Assembly: GCF_041956535.1 (NCBI RefSeq)
Contig: NW_027192200.1
Span: forward strand, 329,477-393,476
Origin: Calcarisporiella thermophila CBS 279.70
Lineage: Eukaryota > Calcarisporiellomycota
Length of the DNA: 64,000 nucleotides
Direction: 5' to 3'
Both the position numbers and the translations under genes were made by a program. Positions 46,927 through 56,888 of this stretch are shown piece after piece. The notes beneath the pieces were generated by a model that ran no database searches, was not told the DNA's origin, and worked only from the letters and a program-made list of their open reading frames with translations. Every line of letters starts with the position of its first letter. Position 1 is the stretch's first letter.

Positions 46927-47675
46927 GGGAGAGAGGGGGCCTACGTAGAGCGGGGGAGGGGAGGATCGAGGGGCAAAGCTGCACGGGGCCCAAGGCCGCT
47001 TTTGAAACTCTAAGGCCCAGCTGCGGGCGGGAGGCGGTGCAGAAGCTTGTGATCGCACGTGCTTTCTGGGCCCGCGCGGCCTGATGGCCCGATAGAGGAA
47101 GGCGAGGGGGCCGAATAGGGGTAAAGTTGCGAGATTATTGCGTTAAGCTTTGAGGGGATTTCTGATCCCCCGCCCGATTTGGAACCCAAAATCCGTTTTC
47201 CCTCTCAGCTTAAAAAGTTGCCCCGGGCCCGGCGGGTTCCCAAGGAGGGGGAGCACACGTGCGCCAGCTCTCTTGGTGACAGGGCGGCGGCGGTGGGCAG
47301 AGCGCACATGCAGTGCAGCCCATGCGGCCGAATCCCCTTCTCCTTGCGGAAGGCCTCTCCACACTTATAGTATTCCCGGATTCCGCTTCCTTCGCAGCCA
47401 TCGATTTCTCCCTTTCGGAAGGGACGCTGCCCATTTTAGGAAATCTTCTCCAAATTAAACTTCGGCACGTTCCCATCTTATCTTCTGAGCGCTCTGGTTT
47501 AGTAGCGCCAATGAATCACCTTTCTCACAAGAAGCCTGGTAGCAAGGCACATTTTATCTTGGGGATATAGGTGCATATATAGCCATATGTTTATATAGGG
47601 GTGCGTAGGCACTTATAAAATACCAACACACTCTAAACCACGATTTATTATTTCGGTGCTTGACAAACAACAAAG
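46927..47675. promoter_or_regulatory. Shared divergent promoter of the putative phosphonate pair
   Basis: A 749-base spacer between two head-to-head starts, GC-rich on the HD-oxygenase side and AT-rich near the dioxygenase. A CTTATAAAATA box at about 47611-47621 lies some 60 bases before the dioxygenase ATG. Frames in the GC-rich part have no motifs. Confidence 0.55.
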
Positions 47676-48601
47676 ATGGCCTCCACGCAAGGACGCTGTA
47701 CCGGCGACTATTCTTTGACCAAAGAGCAAGTCGAAGCCTACCATCGCGAGGGGTTCCTTCTCATCGAGGATTTTTTCACGCCCGAGGAGCACCGCGAACT
47801 TGTCGAGATCTGCGCGGATATCCGCAACTGGCCCGATACCAAGAATAAGTGGATGCAGTACTACGAGCGAAACACCGTCACCGGCGAGAAGCAGCTGTGC
47901 CGCTCCGAGAACTTCACACCCTTCCATGAGCGGATGCGCGAGTATGTGTTCGGAAGGCGCATCCTCGGGGTTCTGGCGAAGCTCAATGACGACATGGAGT
48001 ATGTGCTGTTCAAGGAGAAGATCAACTACAAGCTGCCTGGTGGGGGTGGTAAGCTTTTGGTTGCACTGATAGTCCACTAGCAATCGGTGCCATTCCTTTC
48101 CTCTCCTAATGCCGGCCATTCATCCCATTTCTTCTTCATCGCTTAGGCTTTCCCGCGCATCAGGATGCCCCGGCATTCATCCAGTTCGGGCAGGTGACGC
48201 ACACCACGGTCATGTTCACAATCGACCCGACCACTACTGAGAATGGGTGCCTCGAGGTGGTGCCAGGCTCGCACACCCTGGGCGTCCTCTCCCAGGAGAA
48301 GAAGGATGGCTCCATCAATGGCGAGTGGTGCGCTCAGCAGAAATGGATCCCCGTCGAAACGCGGCCGGGATGCGTGCTCATTTTCGGCGCGTATCTCGCC
48401 CATCGCTCTGGGGACAACAGGACGGCCAATCCGCGCACGGCCGTCTACCTGACCTACAACCAGGCCAAAGAGGGCAATCTCCGGGACCATTACTACGAGG
48501 AAAAGCGGCGGCTCTTCCCGCCCGCTTCCGATCGAGTGAAGGGCAAGGACTATTCGCAAGGCGCAGCCATCTACAATATAGCCACTCCCATTACAGAGTG
48601 A
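47676..48601 (+). CDS. PhnY*/TmpA-like Fe(II)/2-oxoglutarate dioxygenase (PhyH family)
   Basis: Two exons (47676-48048, 48147-48601; phase-1 intron) encode 275 residues. The PhyH fold starts YHREGFLLIEDFFTPEEHRE. The iron site is His129-x-Asp131 (FPAHQDAPAF, directly after the splice) and His210 (GAYLAHRSGDN), with Arg221 placed to hold 2-oxoglutarate. PGSHTLGVL is also a family motif. Phosphonate hydroxylases PhnY*/TmpA are PhyH members with an HQD iron motif and convert a phosphonate into its 1-hydroxy form, the substrate of PhnZ/TmpB. The HD-oxygenase gene lies head to head, as expected for co-regulation. Alone, the sequence could act on another small substrate; the pairing drives the call. 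Confidence 0.85.
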
Positions 48602-49457
48602 AGAAACGTTTCTATTTTTGTTTTTTGTAGCTGTATTTGTCCGTTATCTTTGTTTTGCTTGTACTTTCCCTATCCTCTTTCGTCATCAGAAAAAAAAAAT
48701 CTCATGGTCGTGCTTTTTTCCTGGATGGTGCAAAACTGGAAATTTTAGTGATCAGAAAAAAAAAAAATAGGAGATTCGATGTTATCTGAGCGTGGTAAGA
48801 TGTGAAGATCTCGCTTCCGGAGGAGAGGGAGATTTGGGATTGTACAACAACAACAAAGCGCGCGAGTTTTTTGCTAAATAGATTTTTTCCTCTTTTTTTC
48901 CATTTCTCTTTTTCATAAGAAGAAGCCCAGCGACGTAAAGCCCTTCCCCCTTCCTCTTCTGCTTGCTCTGCCCTATAGGCCCTCGCCTTCTTCTTCGCCG
49001 CCTTCTTCTCTCTGCTCTCCCTCCCTCTCTCGCTGACGCCTCCCACACTAGCTTCTCCGTTCTTTCTCTGCTCGTTATTTAATCACGCTTATCAATATTA
49101 TATCATCACCAATATAAGCCCTAGTATATCACCCTATTTTATTTATTAATACACATCGCGTGGATTTTCATCTACTTAGTACCTCTCCCAGAATCGATAG
49201 GAACAACCCGAATTTTCAAAAGATCGCAATTGAAATTACTGTCTCAAGGTACGTTCGAGACGTGGACCCTCCAACTTTGGCCGCTATTTTCTACATCCTC
49301 ATCTCTCTCCCCTTTCTCATTTTTGTTTCCTCCCTCCCTCCTTCCTCTCGCCCCGCATCCACCCTTACTAACACAGATTTCATTAACATTGGATGTTTTC
49401 ATTCTAGCTTTCAAAAATCACATTCTTACACTCGTCATTGAAGAGCAACCGCACAGA
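48602..49457. other. Intergenic and long 5' leader of the MYND gene
   Basis: Pyrimidine-rich stretches at 48890-49030 and 49290-49370. The frame of the next gene stays open 76 codons before its family-consistent ATG, but the Leu/Ser/Pro-rich product of that part is probably untranslated. Confidence 0.4.
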
Positions 49458-51233
49458 ATGAGAGAATCAAACTTCTCGTTTCCCGTCACAAATCGCGCGT
49501 GTATATGCGTTGCATCTGCATTATATGATCGCCGGGCACTCGACTGCACCGCCGATCTCCCCCTCATCAACTCCTTAACCCACCTTGTATACCTGACCTC
49601 TACGTCGGCCCGAATCCGCGAGATTCTCACCATGGATGGCGGACTAGAGCGCCTGGTCCGAGTGCTCAAGACCACATCCGGGACCGACAAGCTGAGCACA
49701 TGGAAGTGGTCGCTCGCATTCCAGTGCGTGGCCAACATCGGAATCCGCGGCACGGAGCAGATCAGAACCCGCGTGGTGGAGGCCGGCGTAGTGAAGGTAC
49801 TAGAGGGGGTGTTTGAGCGGTTTCTACAGATGCTTGAGGTGGTGCGTGCAGAGAAGGAGCGACAGCGGGTCATGTCCCTGCCCCCCGTCATGCAGCTTCC
49901 TCAGGCACACCACCCCATGACGCAACCCCTGCACCCGCAGCACCAGCACCAACCACTCCCACACCATCAGCAACAGCAACCACAACCACCATCACAACCA
50001 CAGCAGCCATATCAACAGCAATACCAGCACCAAGCACAACAGCAGCAGCAGCAGCAGCAACAGCAACTACTCTTGCAGCGACATAGGCAAGCAGCCCTGG
50101 GGACCCTGGCCATGAGAGGGGAAGAGGAGTCGGTGGTAGGCACGCTCAACCTCCGCGCCCGCACAAGAGTGCCCACCACGCCCACGCCGGGTCATCCGGA
50201 GGCGACGCGGAATGCCCCGCGGGACCCCACCATTATTCAGCCGCGCCCAGACGCGCTCTTTGAGTTCGATCTGCCAGCGCGCACGCCCACGGCCGCCGGG
50301 CCTGTGGCCGAGGACGCCTTCGACATCCCCAACCTCACCCGTCCTACCCAGCTCCATCGTCCGCTGACCACCCGCGCACCGGCGGCCGCCGTCGCCGCCA
50401 CGCAGCCCCAGCCCCCGCGCTCTCCCCACATGCCGGAGCTCGTCGTTCCTGATGGCGCTCAGACCGCCCCTTCGGAGGAGCCCGATGACGGCGTCCGCCC
50501 CACCTTCGACCCCGACAATCTCGTGCGGGAGGAGGACGTGCTGCTTGCCCTCCAGCTTCTGGCCTACTTGAGCAAGTATCCACACCTGCGGGCCCACCTG
50601 TGGGGGGGCCTTGCCTTCACGCTCGCCGAGCGCTTCACACCCCGCCTCCACCCTCCCGAGGTGCAGTACTGGGCCGGCGTGATCATGCGGAACGCTTGCC
50701 GCAAGGACCACGGCGGCCTCCGCCGGTGCATGTCCTGCGGCAAGGAGGAGAAGCGCGTCAGGGAGTTCGCCAAATGCCAGCGGTGTGGCAAGGCAAGATA
50801 CTGCTCGAGGGACTGCCAGTTCAAGAGCTGGGGGGCCGGCCATCGTTGGTGGTGTGTGGAGCGAGAGGCCCCGAGCTCTCCCGCCTCCTCGTCCAGCTCC
50901 GTGTCCTCAGGCGGCTCCCATCATTCGGGGCGCGTTTCGATGGGCGCCCAGGCCAACCCCGCCGTGGCCGCGGTGTCCGCGGCCGGTCACCCCAATGCAC
51001 AGGCGGGGGGCGTGGATGTGGCGCGGGAACGGGGAGGGAGTCAGCCTCCATTTTCTTTCGCAACCGCGACCACGGCCAACGCCACCTCGGCCATGCGGGC
51101 CTCCGCCCATGCCCCTGCCTCGCGCAGAACCGGAGCGACCTCAACGGGCCGAGAGGGGGAGTCGTCCACCTCGCCCGGGCAACCTCCGGAAACTCAACGC
51201 TCCGATCGAACACCGAGGGGTAGACGGGTGTAG
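49458..51233 (+). CDS. samB/Mub1-like MYND-finger protein
   Basis: Single exon of 591 residues starting MRESNFSFPVTNRACICVAS, then YDRRALDCTADLPLINSLTH and ARIREILTMDGGLERLVRVL. This is the highly conserved samB/Mub1 opening, which is why the ATG at 49458 is preferred to the longer open frame. An armadillo-like region is interrupted by a Gln/His/Pro-rich tract (49890-50100). The MYND finger follows at about 50728-50860: CMSCGKEEKRVREFAKCQRCGKARYCSRDCQFKSWGAGH... with spacing C-x2-C, C-x2-C, C-x3-C, H-x3-C. Mub1 works with the Ubr2 ligase to degrade Rpn4 in yeast; samB affects polarity in Aspergillus. The tail is low-complexity. Confidence 0.93.
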   Translation: MRESNFSFPVTNRACICVASALYDRRALDCTADLPLINSLTHLVYLTSTSARIREILTMDGGLERLVRVLKTTSGTDKLSTWKWSLAFQCVANIGIRGTEQIRTRVVEAGVVKVLEGVFERFLQMLEVVRAEKERQRVMSLPPVMQLPQAHHPMTQPLHPQHQHQPLPHHQQQQPQPPSQPQQPYQQQYQHQAQQQQQQQQQQLLLQRHRQAALGTLAMRGEEESVVGTLNLRARTRVPTTPTPGHPEATRNAPRDPTIIQPRPDALFEFDLPARTPTAAGPVAEDAFDIPNLTRPTQLHRPLTTRAPAAAVAATQPQPPRSPHMPELVVPDGAQTAPSEEPDDGVRPTFDPDNLVREEDVLLALQLLAYLSKYPHLRAHLWGGLAFTLAERFTPRLHPPEVQYWAGVIMRNACRKDHGGLRRCMSCGKEEKRVREFAKCQRCGKARYCSRDCQFKSWGAGHRWWCVEREAPSSPASSSSSVSSGGSHHSGRVSMGAQANPAVAAVSAAGHPNAQAGGVDVARERGGSQPPFSFATATTANATSAMRASAHAPASRRTGATSTGREGESSTSPGQPPETQRSDRTPRGRRV

Positions 51234-51684
51234 CCAGGGTCATCCAACCGCGCGCAGGCCTTTTCTCTTTCTAGGATACCCTACTACTGGTTACCAGGCG
51301 CGCTTTCGTTTCTTTTGGCTTCGCTTTACTTCGCTGCTTCGTGTTGTTGTAATATTGTAATTCCTTTTTGCGTCCTTTTTCCTCTGCTTCTTCTTTATCT
51401 CCTATTTCTATTTCTATTTTTTTTTTTTCTAGACCTGTTTTTACCTATAGTTTATGCCTTCATTATTTATTGTTTCTCTTTTCCTTTTCCTCCTTTCTTC
51501 TTCCTATTGTTAGTTTAGCCTTTTTTTTTTTATCGGCCATCAAAAGCACCTTACACTTTATTATCTCTCGTTTCCTCTATACTATTTCACTTGACTATGT
51601 ATTTGTTTCTTTTTCTCTTTTTTTTTTGCCCCCACTATCGTGTATTTGAAATATAAACTATCGCCTATTATGCCTATCCTCCCA
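51234..51684. other. T-rich convergent 3' region
   Basis: Long T and pyrimidine runs between two convergent genes; nothing coding. Confidence 0.5.
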
Positions 51685-53181
51685 CTAAAAGTTGGTCATG
51701 ATACTCTTGACGTTGACATACTCGTGCAAACACTCGGGCCCCAAGTCCTTGCCGAAGCCGCTCTGCTTGTACCCGCCGAACGGCAGCCCCACGGGGGTGT
51801 AGTTGTAGCAGTTGACCCACACAGTGCCGGCCTGCAGCCGGGGCACGAGGTAGGCGGCCTGCGCCCGGTCGCGGGTGAAGACCCCCGCCCCCAGGCCGAA
51901 GGGGCTTGCGTTAGCGCGGTCGATCGCCTCGTCGAGCGTGTCGAAGGCCGGCAGCACGCTGAGCACAGGCCCGAACACCTCCTCTCGCGCCACCGTGCTC
52001 TCGTCCGACCGCACCCGGATCAGGGTGGGGTGGACGAAGTAGCCCTCGCGCGCCACCGGGCCGCCGCCCACCAGGATCTCGTCGCCCTCTGCGCGCGCCG
52101 TGTCGAGGAACCGCTGGACCCGCGCGAACTGCGCCTCGTCGATCAGCGGCCCGATCCGCAGCCCCTCTCGCCGCCGCTCCTCCTCGCTCTCCTCCTCCGG
52201 GCCCACCACCCGGATCCGCCGCATCTCGTCCTGCACCGCCGCCAGCACCCGGTCGAACGCCCCGCGCTGCACCAGCAGGCGCGTGCCTGCGCAGCAGTTC
52301 TGCCCCGTGTTCGTGAAGCAGGCGCCCACCACCTCCCGCGCGACCTCGACGGGGTCCGTCTCCTCCGTCACGATCATGGCGCTCTTGCCGCCGAGCTCCA
52401 GCGTCGGCCGCTTGAGGTTGGAGTCCGCGCTCGACCGCAGGATCGCCCGGCCGACCGCGGTGGAGCCCGTGAAGCTGATGCGGTCCACGTCGGGGTGCTC
52501 TGCCAGCGCGCGCCCCACGTCGGCGCCCCCCGGCAGCACGGAGAGGACGCCGGGCGGGAGCGGGTGGGGCGCGAGGGTGAAGAGGTGCGCCAGGTAGAGG
52601 GCGGTGAGTGGGGTTTGCGCCGCGGGCTTGAGGATGATGCAGTTGCCCGTGGCCAGGGCCGGGGCTACCTTCCACGCCGCGAGCGAGAGCGGGTAGTTGA
52701 AGCTGAGGATCTGCGCGCAAACGCCGGCCGGCTCCTTGACCGTGTAGCCGCGCTTGCCCCCCGACAGGCTCACCTCCGCGCCCTCGCTCGTCTGCTCCAG
52801 CCACCCGGCCTGCTCGGCAAAGTACTGGAAGCAGCCCGCCACGTACTCGACATCATCGCGGGCATCGCCCAGCGGCTTGCCGGCATTGTGCGCCTCCAGC
52901 TCGGCGAGCTCTGCGGCATGCTCGCGGATCTTGGCCGCGGCCTGCAGGAGAATGTCGCGGCGCTGCGCGGCGGTGGAGTGGAGCCCCCAGGTCGTGGCGA
53001 GGGCGGCGCGCGCGTGCTTCACCGATTCATCGACCAGGGCCGGGGTGGCATCGGTCACATGCGCCCACGGCTGCCCGGTGGCTGGGTGGATCAGGGGGCG
53101 AGGGGAGGAGGAGGGCTCGAGGAATTTATTCTGCAGAAAGGGAGTAGCAAATCGCACGATGGGGGTGCGCATCTTTTGCAT
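51685..53181 (-). CDS. Aldehyde dehydrogenase, betaine-aldehyde (ALDH9)-like
   Basis: Single GC-rich exon, 498 residues, the standard ALDH length. Motifs in order: LEAHNAGKP, PAGVCAQILSFNYPL (Asn162 of the oxyanion hole), LKPAAQTPLTAL, FTGSTAVG (cofactor site), LELGGKSA with general-base Glu262, NTGQNCCAG with the catalytic Cys296, EEVFGPVL, and the end FGGYKQSGFGKDLGPECLHEY. The LELGGKSAMIV, TGQNCCAGTRL and KQSGFGxDLG set is closest to betaine-aldehyde and gamma-trimethylaminobutyraldehyde dehydrogenases as I recall them. It oxidises an aldehyde with NAD(P). It may serve the nearby phosphonate pair or choline/carnitine breakdown; that link is inference. No targeting peptide is clear. Confidence 0.9.
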   Translation of the reverse strand: MQKMRTPIVRFATPFLQNKFLEPSSSPRPLIHPATGQPWAHVTDATPALVDESVKHARAALATTWGLHSTAAQRRDILLQAAAKIREHAAELAELEAHNAGKPLGDARDDVEYVAGCFQYFAEQAGWLEQTSEGAEVSLSGGKRGYTVKEPAGVCAQILSFNYPLSLAAWKVAPALATGNCIILKPAAQTPLTALYLAHLFTLAPHPLPPGVLSVLPGGADVGRALAEHPDVDRISFTGSTAVGRAILRSSADSNLKRPTLELGGKSAMIVTEETDPVEVAREVVGACFTNTGQNCCAGTRLLVQRGAFDRVLAAVQDEMRRIRVVGPEEESEEERRREGLRIGPLIDEAQFARVQRFLDTARAEGDEILVGGGPVAREGYFVHPTLIRVRSDESTVAREEVFGPVLSVLPAFDTLDEAIDRANASPFGLGAGVFTRDRAQAAYLVPRLQAGTVWVNCYNYTPVGLPFGGYKQSGFGKDLGPECLHEYVNVKSIMTNF

Positions 53182-53532
53182 TTTGGTTCAATGACTAGCC
53201 AGGGGAGAGGAATGGAGACGGAAAAGCGAGACTTGTGGGTGGGAAACGCGAGGAACGCGGGCTCTTTTTTCGCTATTTTGCCTTCTACTCTTTTCCAACT
53301 TTAAGAGAAACCAATTTTTGGCTTTGGCTTGCATGACAGTGGACATTAAGCAATTTAAGCGAAATCCTAAAGCGAGAGAGGGCACCCGATCACGCCCAAC
53401 TTAATTCCTTCGTTTTTTTTTTCTCACCCCACACTTTTATCTTCCTCTTTTTCTAGGGGCTTTCCTCTCCCTCTCTCCCCCCCCCCCCTTCCCCTTCTCC
53501 CTCTCTTCCTTCCCCCTCCCCCTTCTCCTACG
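53182..53532. promoter_or_regulatory. Divergent promoter, ALDH / DUF1752 gene
   Basis: 351 bases between head-to-head starts. A strong C/T tract (53450-53530), including a run of C at about 53479-53488, precedes the plus-strand ATG. Confidence 0.5.
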
Positions 53533-54480
53533 ATGGAGACTACTCTACGTGCAACCAACTGCATTGACTACCTCTCCCATGACAATGGCTGGAGCCCGAG
53601 CTCCATCCACCGGTGCTATCTCGGGGTCTCTCGTGCTCTGCGCTCCCCTCTCCCTCCCTCCGAATACTCCCACTATACCCGCCTCCACAATGCGATTTGG
53701 CGGAGGTATGCGCGCCTCTTCCCCGCGCTCGGCGGCCACAACCGGCTAATCAACCCAAGGTATATAAACTGGCAGAAGGACCACGACGTCACCTGGCTTT
53801 TGGGTCCCTTCTACGAGACGCTCTCCCGCGACGAGGGTGAGAGGAGCAGGCCCGGCCCCTCCGCGTCCATCTCCGTCCCCCCCACGGAGCCGTCGGCAAA
53901 GGAGGAGGTCCGGAGGTCGGTGTGTAAGACGGTGCGTGACCAAGAGACAAAGCGACTGAGGCAAGCTTCGGAGCGCTTAGGGCACCTGCTCTTTCCTGGC
54001 GAGCCGCGCAAGCTGCGATTCAGCAGCGAGGTTGCCTGTATTTCGTATGCCCCGACCTCTCCGACTCGCGAAGTCTCCATTCTTTTGGGGCGCGATGTGG
54101 CGGCCGTGGCGAATGGCCAAGGGGACTCGAGGAAATCCAGAGAGAAGCTAACGATCGACAAAAGAGCAGTAGAAGAGATAGTGGTGGTGGAAGAGGGAGA
54201 AGAAGAAGAAGAAGAAGAAGAAGAAAACAAAGAGGAGGAGGAGGAGGATCGTGAAACAGAGGAGAGTTGGAGTAGCGACGAGGAGAGTGATGACGGCGAA
54301 TGGCGCCATGTAAACGTGGTGCGGCGGGTACGACGGCGGAAGCAGTGGTACAAAGTGGAGCGCGAGGAGATGGGCGTGGGGGAGCAATGGGACCGCGTGC
54401 GGGATTCGCGTGGCATTGTGCGCAATATAGGCGAGGTCTTGATGTGGTGCGGGACCGTACTGTATTACACCATGCTTTAA
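53533..54480 (+). CDS. DUF1752/GATA_AreA-domain protein with PP1-docking-like motif
   Basis: Single exon, 315 residues. Residues 10-95 read CIDYLSHDNGWSPSSIHRCY, HNAIWRRYARLFPAL, NPRYINWQKDHDVTWLLGPF. This is the fungal DUF1752 (GATA_AreA) domain found at the N-terminus of AreA-type regulators and in Reg1-type PP1 subunits. There is no GATA zinc finger. RKLRFSSEVACISY (about 160-173) resembles the RVxF PP1-docking element and its conserved surroundings in the Reg1 group. A long Glu-rich tract (about 218-242) follows. A GATA-independent PP1 regulatory subunit for nutrient signalling is therefore more likely than a transcription factor. The function is inferred. Confidence 0.75.
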   Translation: METTLRATNCIDYLSHDNGWSPSSIHRCYLGVSRALRSPLPPSEYSHYTRLHNAIWRRYARLFPALGGHNRLINPRYINWQKDHDVTWLLGPFYETLSRDEGERSRPGPSASISVPPTEPSAKEEVRRSVCKTVRDQETKRLRQASERLGHLLFPGEPRKLRFSSEVACISYAPTSPTREVSILLGRDVAAVANGQGDSRKSREKLTIDKRAVEEIVVVEEGEEEEEEEEENKEEEEEDRETEESWSSDEESDDGEWRHVNVVRRVRRRKQWYKVEREEMGVGEQWDRVRDSRGIVRNIGEVLMWCGTVLYYTML

Positions 54481-55520
54481 TAATAGCGTATCGTATTATA
54501 CATAATAACATTTTCCCTTTTTCTATTCTTGACTGATTCCATTTGTTTTTTTTGGAGACCCCCTTCCCCTCTGTCTCTTCCACCCTATCTACCCAATGTA
54601 AAATATTTAGATTATTCTGAGAATATTCTTTGATTTGTTGTTATTGTTGTATGTAATCTACTCTATATTCTTGTTTCATGTCAGACTGTTTTCAGGACCC
54701 TCCTCATTTCATGTAGTTTTAGTATTCGGTCCTAGAGCAAATAAATCCAATCCAAGTACGCTGTTGCGTGTTCCCCCTTGCCCTTGCAATTTTGAATTTG
54801 AACCGCAAATCGACCACGGCAGAGGGCACTTTGCGGGTTCTAAGTAAAGCGTGGCGCGTTACAAGCGCTCTAAACTAGACGATTCAGTAGGCATTCTGGG
54901 GATGTGGAACATGCGGTTTCCATCCACGGCCAAGTTCCTGGTACACGGCGCGTTTATCACGACCTTCTCTTGCAGGGCGCACTGGCCTCAAACTTTCGGT
55001 TTGAGTTCGTGCACAGTTTTTCGAACTTAGAAGAGTATGTCTATCCAGAACCACTTTTGCCAACAGAGTGTCAGGCGAAGATTCCTGATCCAGCTGTGAC
55101 TCTGGGATGAGCGATATCGCAGGAGGTGCTAAGCTTAACCCTCTCCATCCATGGTTAGAAAAAGACTCGGGATGAATGTATTAAGTATAATGGGGTAAAT
55201 AGTGTATCAAGGAAAAAGAAACATCCGATATCGCCAGGTAAGATGGCTATGGTATTGAACCAAACGGCGCGCTTGGCTTGAGGCCTGGGTACGATGCTCG
55301 CTCCAACGACATATACCGCTCAGGCATTCAAAACCCGCGCCCTCGTTTGCCATACCACACCATCTACAGCGAGATTCAATTGAATGCCAAAAAAAAAAAA
55401 CCACCCTCCTCAACCTATGACCATTAAGTTATCCAAACATTCACTGCAAGGGAATAGATACAAACAACTAGGCACAACAAAGAGACTACTCTATAAATAG
55501 CACGGGGATCCTATACTCTA
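54481..55520. other. Intergenic; possible small gene relic
   Basis: Convergent spacer. A frame after a TTCTCTTGCAG acceptor-like site (about 54978-55110) reads GALASNFRFEFVHSFSNLEE and on to a TGA. It looks coding but has no visible start or relatives that I recognise. Confidence 0.35.
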
Positions 55521-56888
55521 TTACATGATAATCATGGGCTCCGTGATATTCGCGGAGATCGACTTATGGGGCAAGATGTAGCCCCCGTTTATATACACCT
55601 CGTCCTGCACGGCCACGTCGTCGCCGAGGACTGAAACGCCTTCGAGGCGAACCTATGCAAAGGAGGAAGAGAGGGGAGTGAGTGGACTCTTCGGCTCCCT
55701 CTTTACGCCCATACATACCCAGCGTCCCACGGTGGAATTCCACCCGACGATGGAAGACTTCACCCATGCAAAATCCTTGACTCTTACCCCCCGCATCAGG
55801 ACACACCGTTGCAGCCGCACCCCATCGCCGATAACGCACCCCGGTCCAATCACCACATTAGGCCCAATCTTGCAGTTCTTGCCGATGACCGCGGTGGGGT
55901 CGATGAGCACGTTGCCCACAAGGGCGGGCGAGGAGGAGAGGGTCTGCGGGGCGCACTTCGACAGGTGCGAGAGGTAGAGGCAAGTACCGGTGATGAAATC
56001 CTTCGGCTGGCCCACGTCCATCCAGAAGCCCTCGAGGTCAAAGGTATGCAGCTGGCCCTCCTTGGCCATGGACGGGAACACCTCTTTCTCGATGGAGGTG
56101 GGTTTTGGCTAGCGTGGGGAACGAGGGGGATGGATTAGTTTAGATTAGTCCGGCCCATTGAGTGCTACGTGAGACAGCTCGAGATGGAGCCAAAGTTACC
56201 TCAATCCTATCGAGGATGCTCGGCCGGAAGATGTAGATTCCAGCGTTAATTTTATTGCTAATGAACTCCTGCGGCTTCTCAACGAACCGCTCAATCAGGC
56301 TCGAGCCCGCCCTGTTCACGATGACGCCGTACTTGCTCGGCTCCTCCACCTTTGTCACCACGATCGTGCCCTCCCCGCCATGGCCGGCGTGAAATTCACG
56401 CAGTCTCTCAAACGGAAAGTCGCAGATAATGTCCGAGTTGAGCACGAAGAAGGGGGTGTCGTCCTTGGCAAGGATGTCGCGGGCAAGTGCGAGGGGCCCC
56501 GCTGATCAAATGCTATCCATTAGCACTCTATACCAGATGTCGGATGAAATGCATTAGCATACGCACCCGTTCCCAGGGGCTCCGTCTCCACCGAGAATGT
56601 GATGGTGATGTTGTACTCTTGCTCGTATTTCTTCAGCACCGAAACCATGATTTCAGGCCGGTAATTCACAGCCAGGACTATGTCTTTGACCCCGATTTTG
56701 ACGAGGCCTTCAATCTGATGAAGAATCATCGGCTACAGCAGAATCGGATCAGCTATGGTAGAAAGCGGATGAAGCGGGGCACAGGAGGCGCTTACCTTGT
56801 TGCAGAACTCCACCAGGGGCTTCGGGTAGGTGAGAGTGAGCGGGCGGAGGCGGGTCCCGAATCCGCCGACTAGAATGAGAGCCTTCAT
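55521..56888 (-). CDS. GDP-mannose pyrophosphorylase (mannose-1-phosphate guanyltransferase)
   Basis: Start ATG at 56888, stop TAA at 55523-55521; five or so exons. The nucleotidyltransferase signature [20 protein letters not shown] is followed by [70 protein letters not shown] and [14 protein letters not shown] left-handed beta-helix of hexapeptide repeats follows ([20 protein letters not shown]). It ends ITEPMIIM. This is GMPPB/Psa1/Mpg1, which makes GDP-mannose for glycosylation, GPI anchors and cell-wall mannan in the cytosol. Length and all catalytic motifs are complete. One of the most certain calls in the window. Confidence 0.97.

Noticed and set aside
46927-47058. N-terminal extension of the HD-oxygenase frame
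   Set aside because: The extended frame begins with GTG, not ATG, has Pro/Arg-rich low-quality composition and includes a pyrimidine tract with CAG that looks like a splice acceptor. The ATG at 46926 gives a family-like length.
49230-49457. 76-codon extension before the samB/Mub1 start
   Set aside because: Family proteins start at MREx(N/S)FS; the upstream part is Leu/Ser/Pro-rich leader translated by chance.
50037-50066. CAG/CAA tract as a possible CRISPR-like or regulatory repeat
   Set aside because: It is an in-frame polyglutamine microsatellite within the samB/Mub1 coding region, like the one in the Pfs2/WDR33 gene.
51640-53304. Plus-strand frame of 554 codons over the ALDH gene
   Set aside because: Antisense shadow of a GC-rich gene; the minus strand has all ALDH motifs in order.
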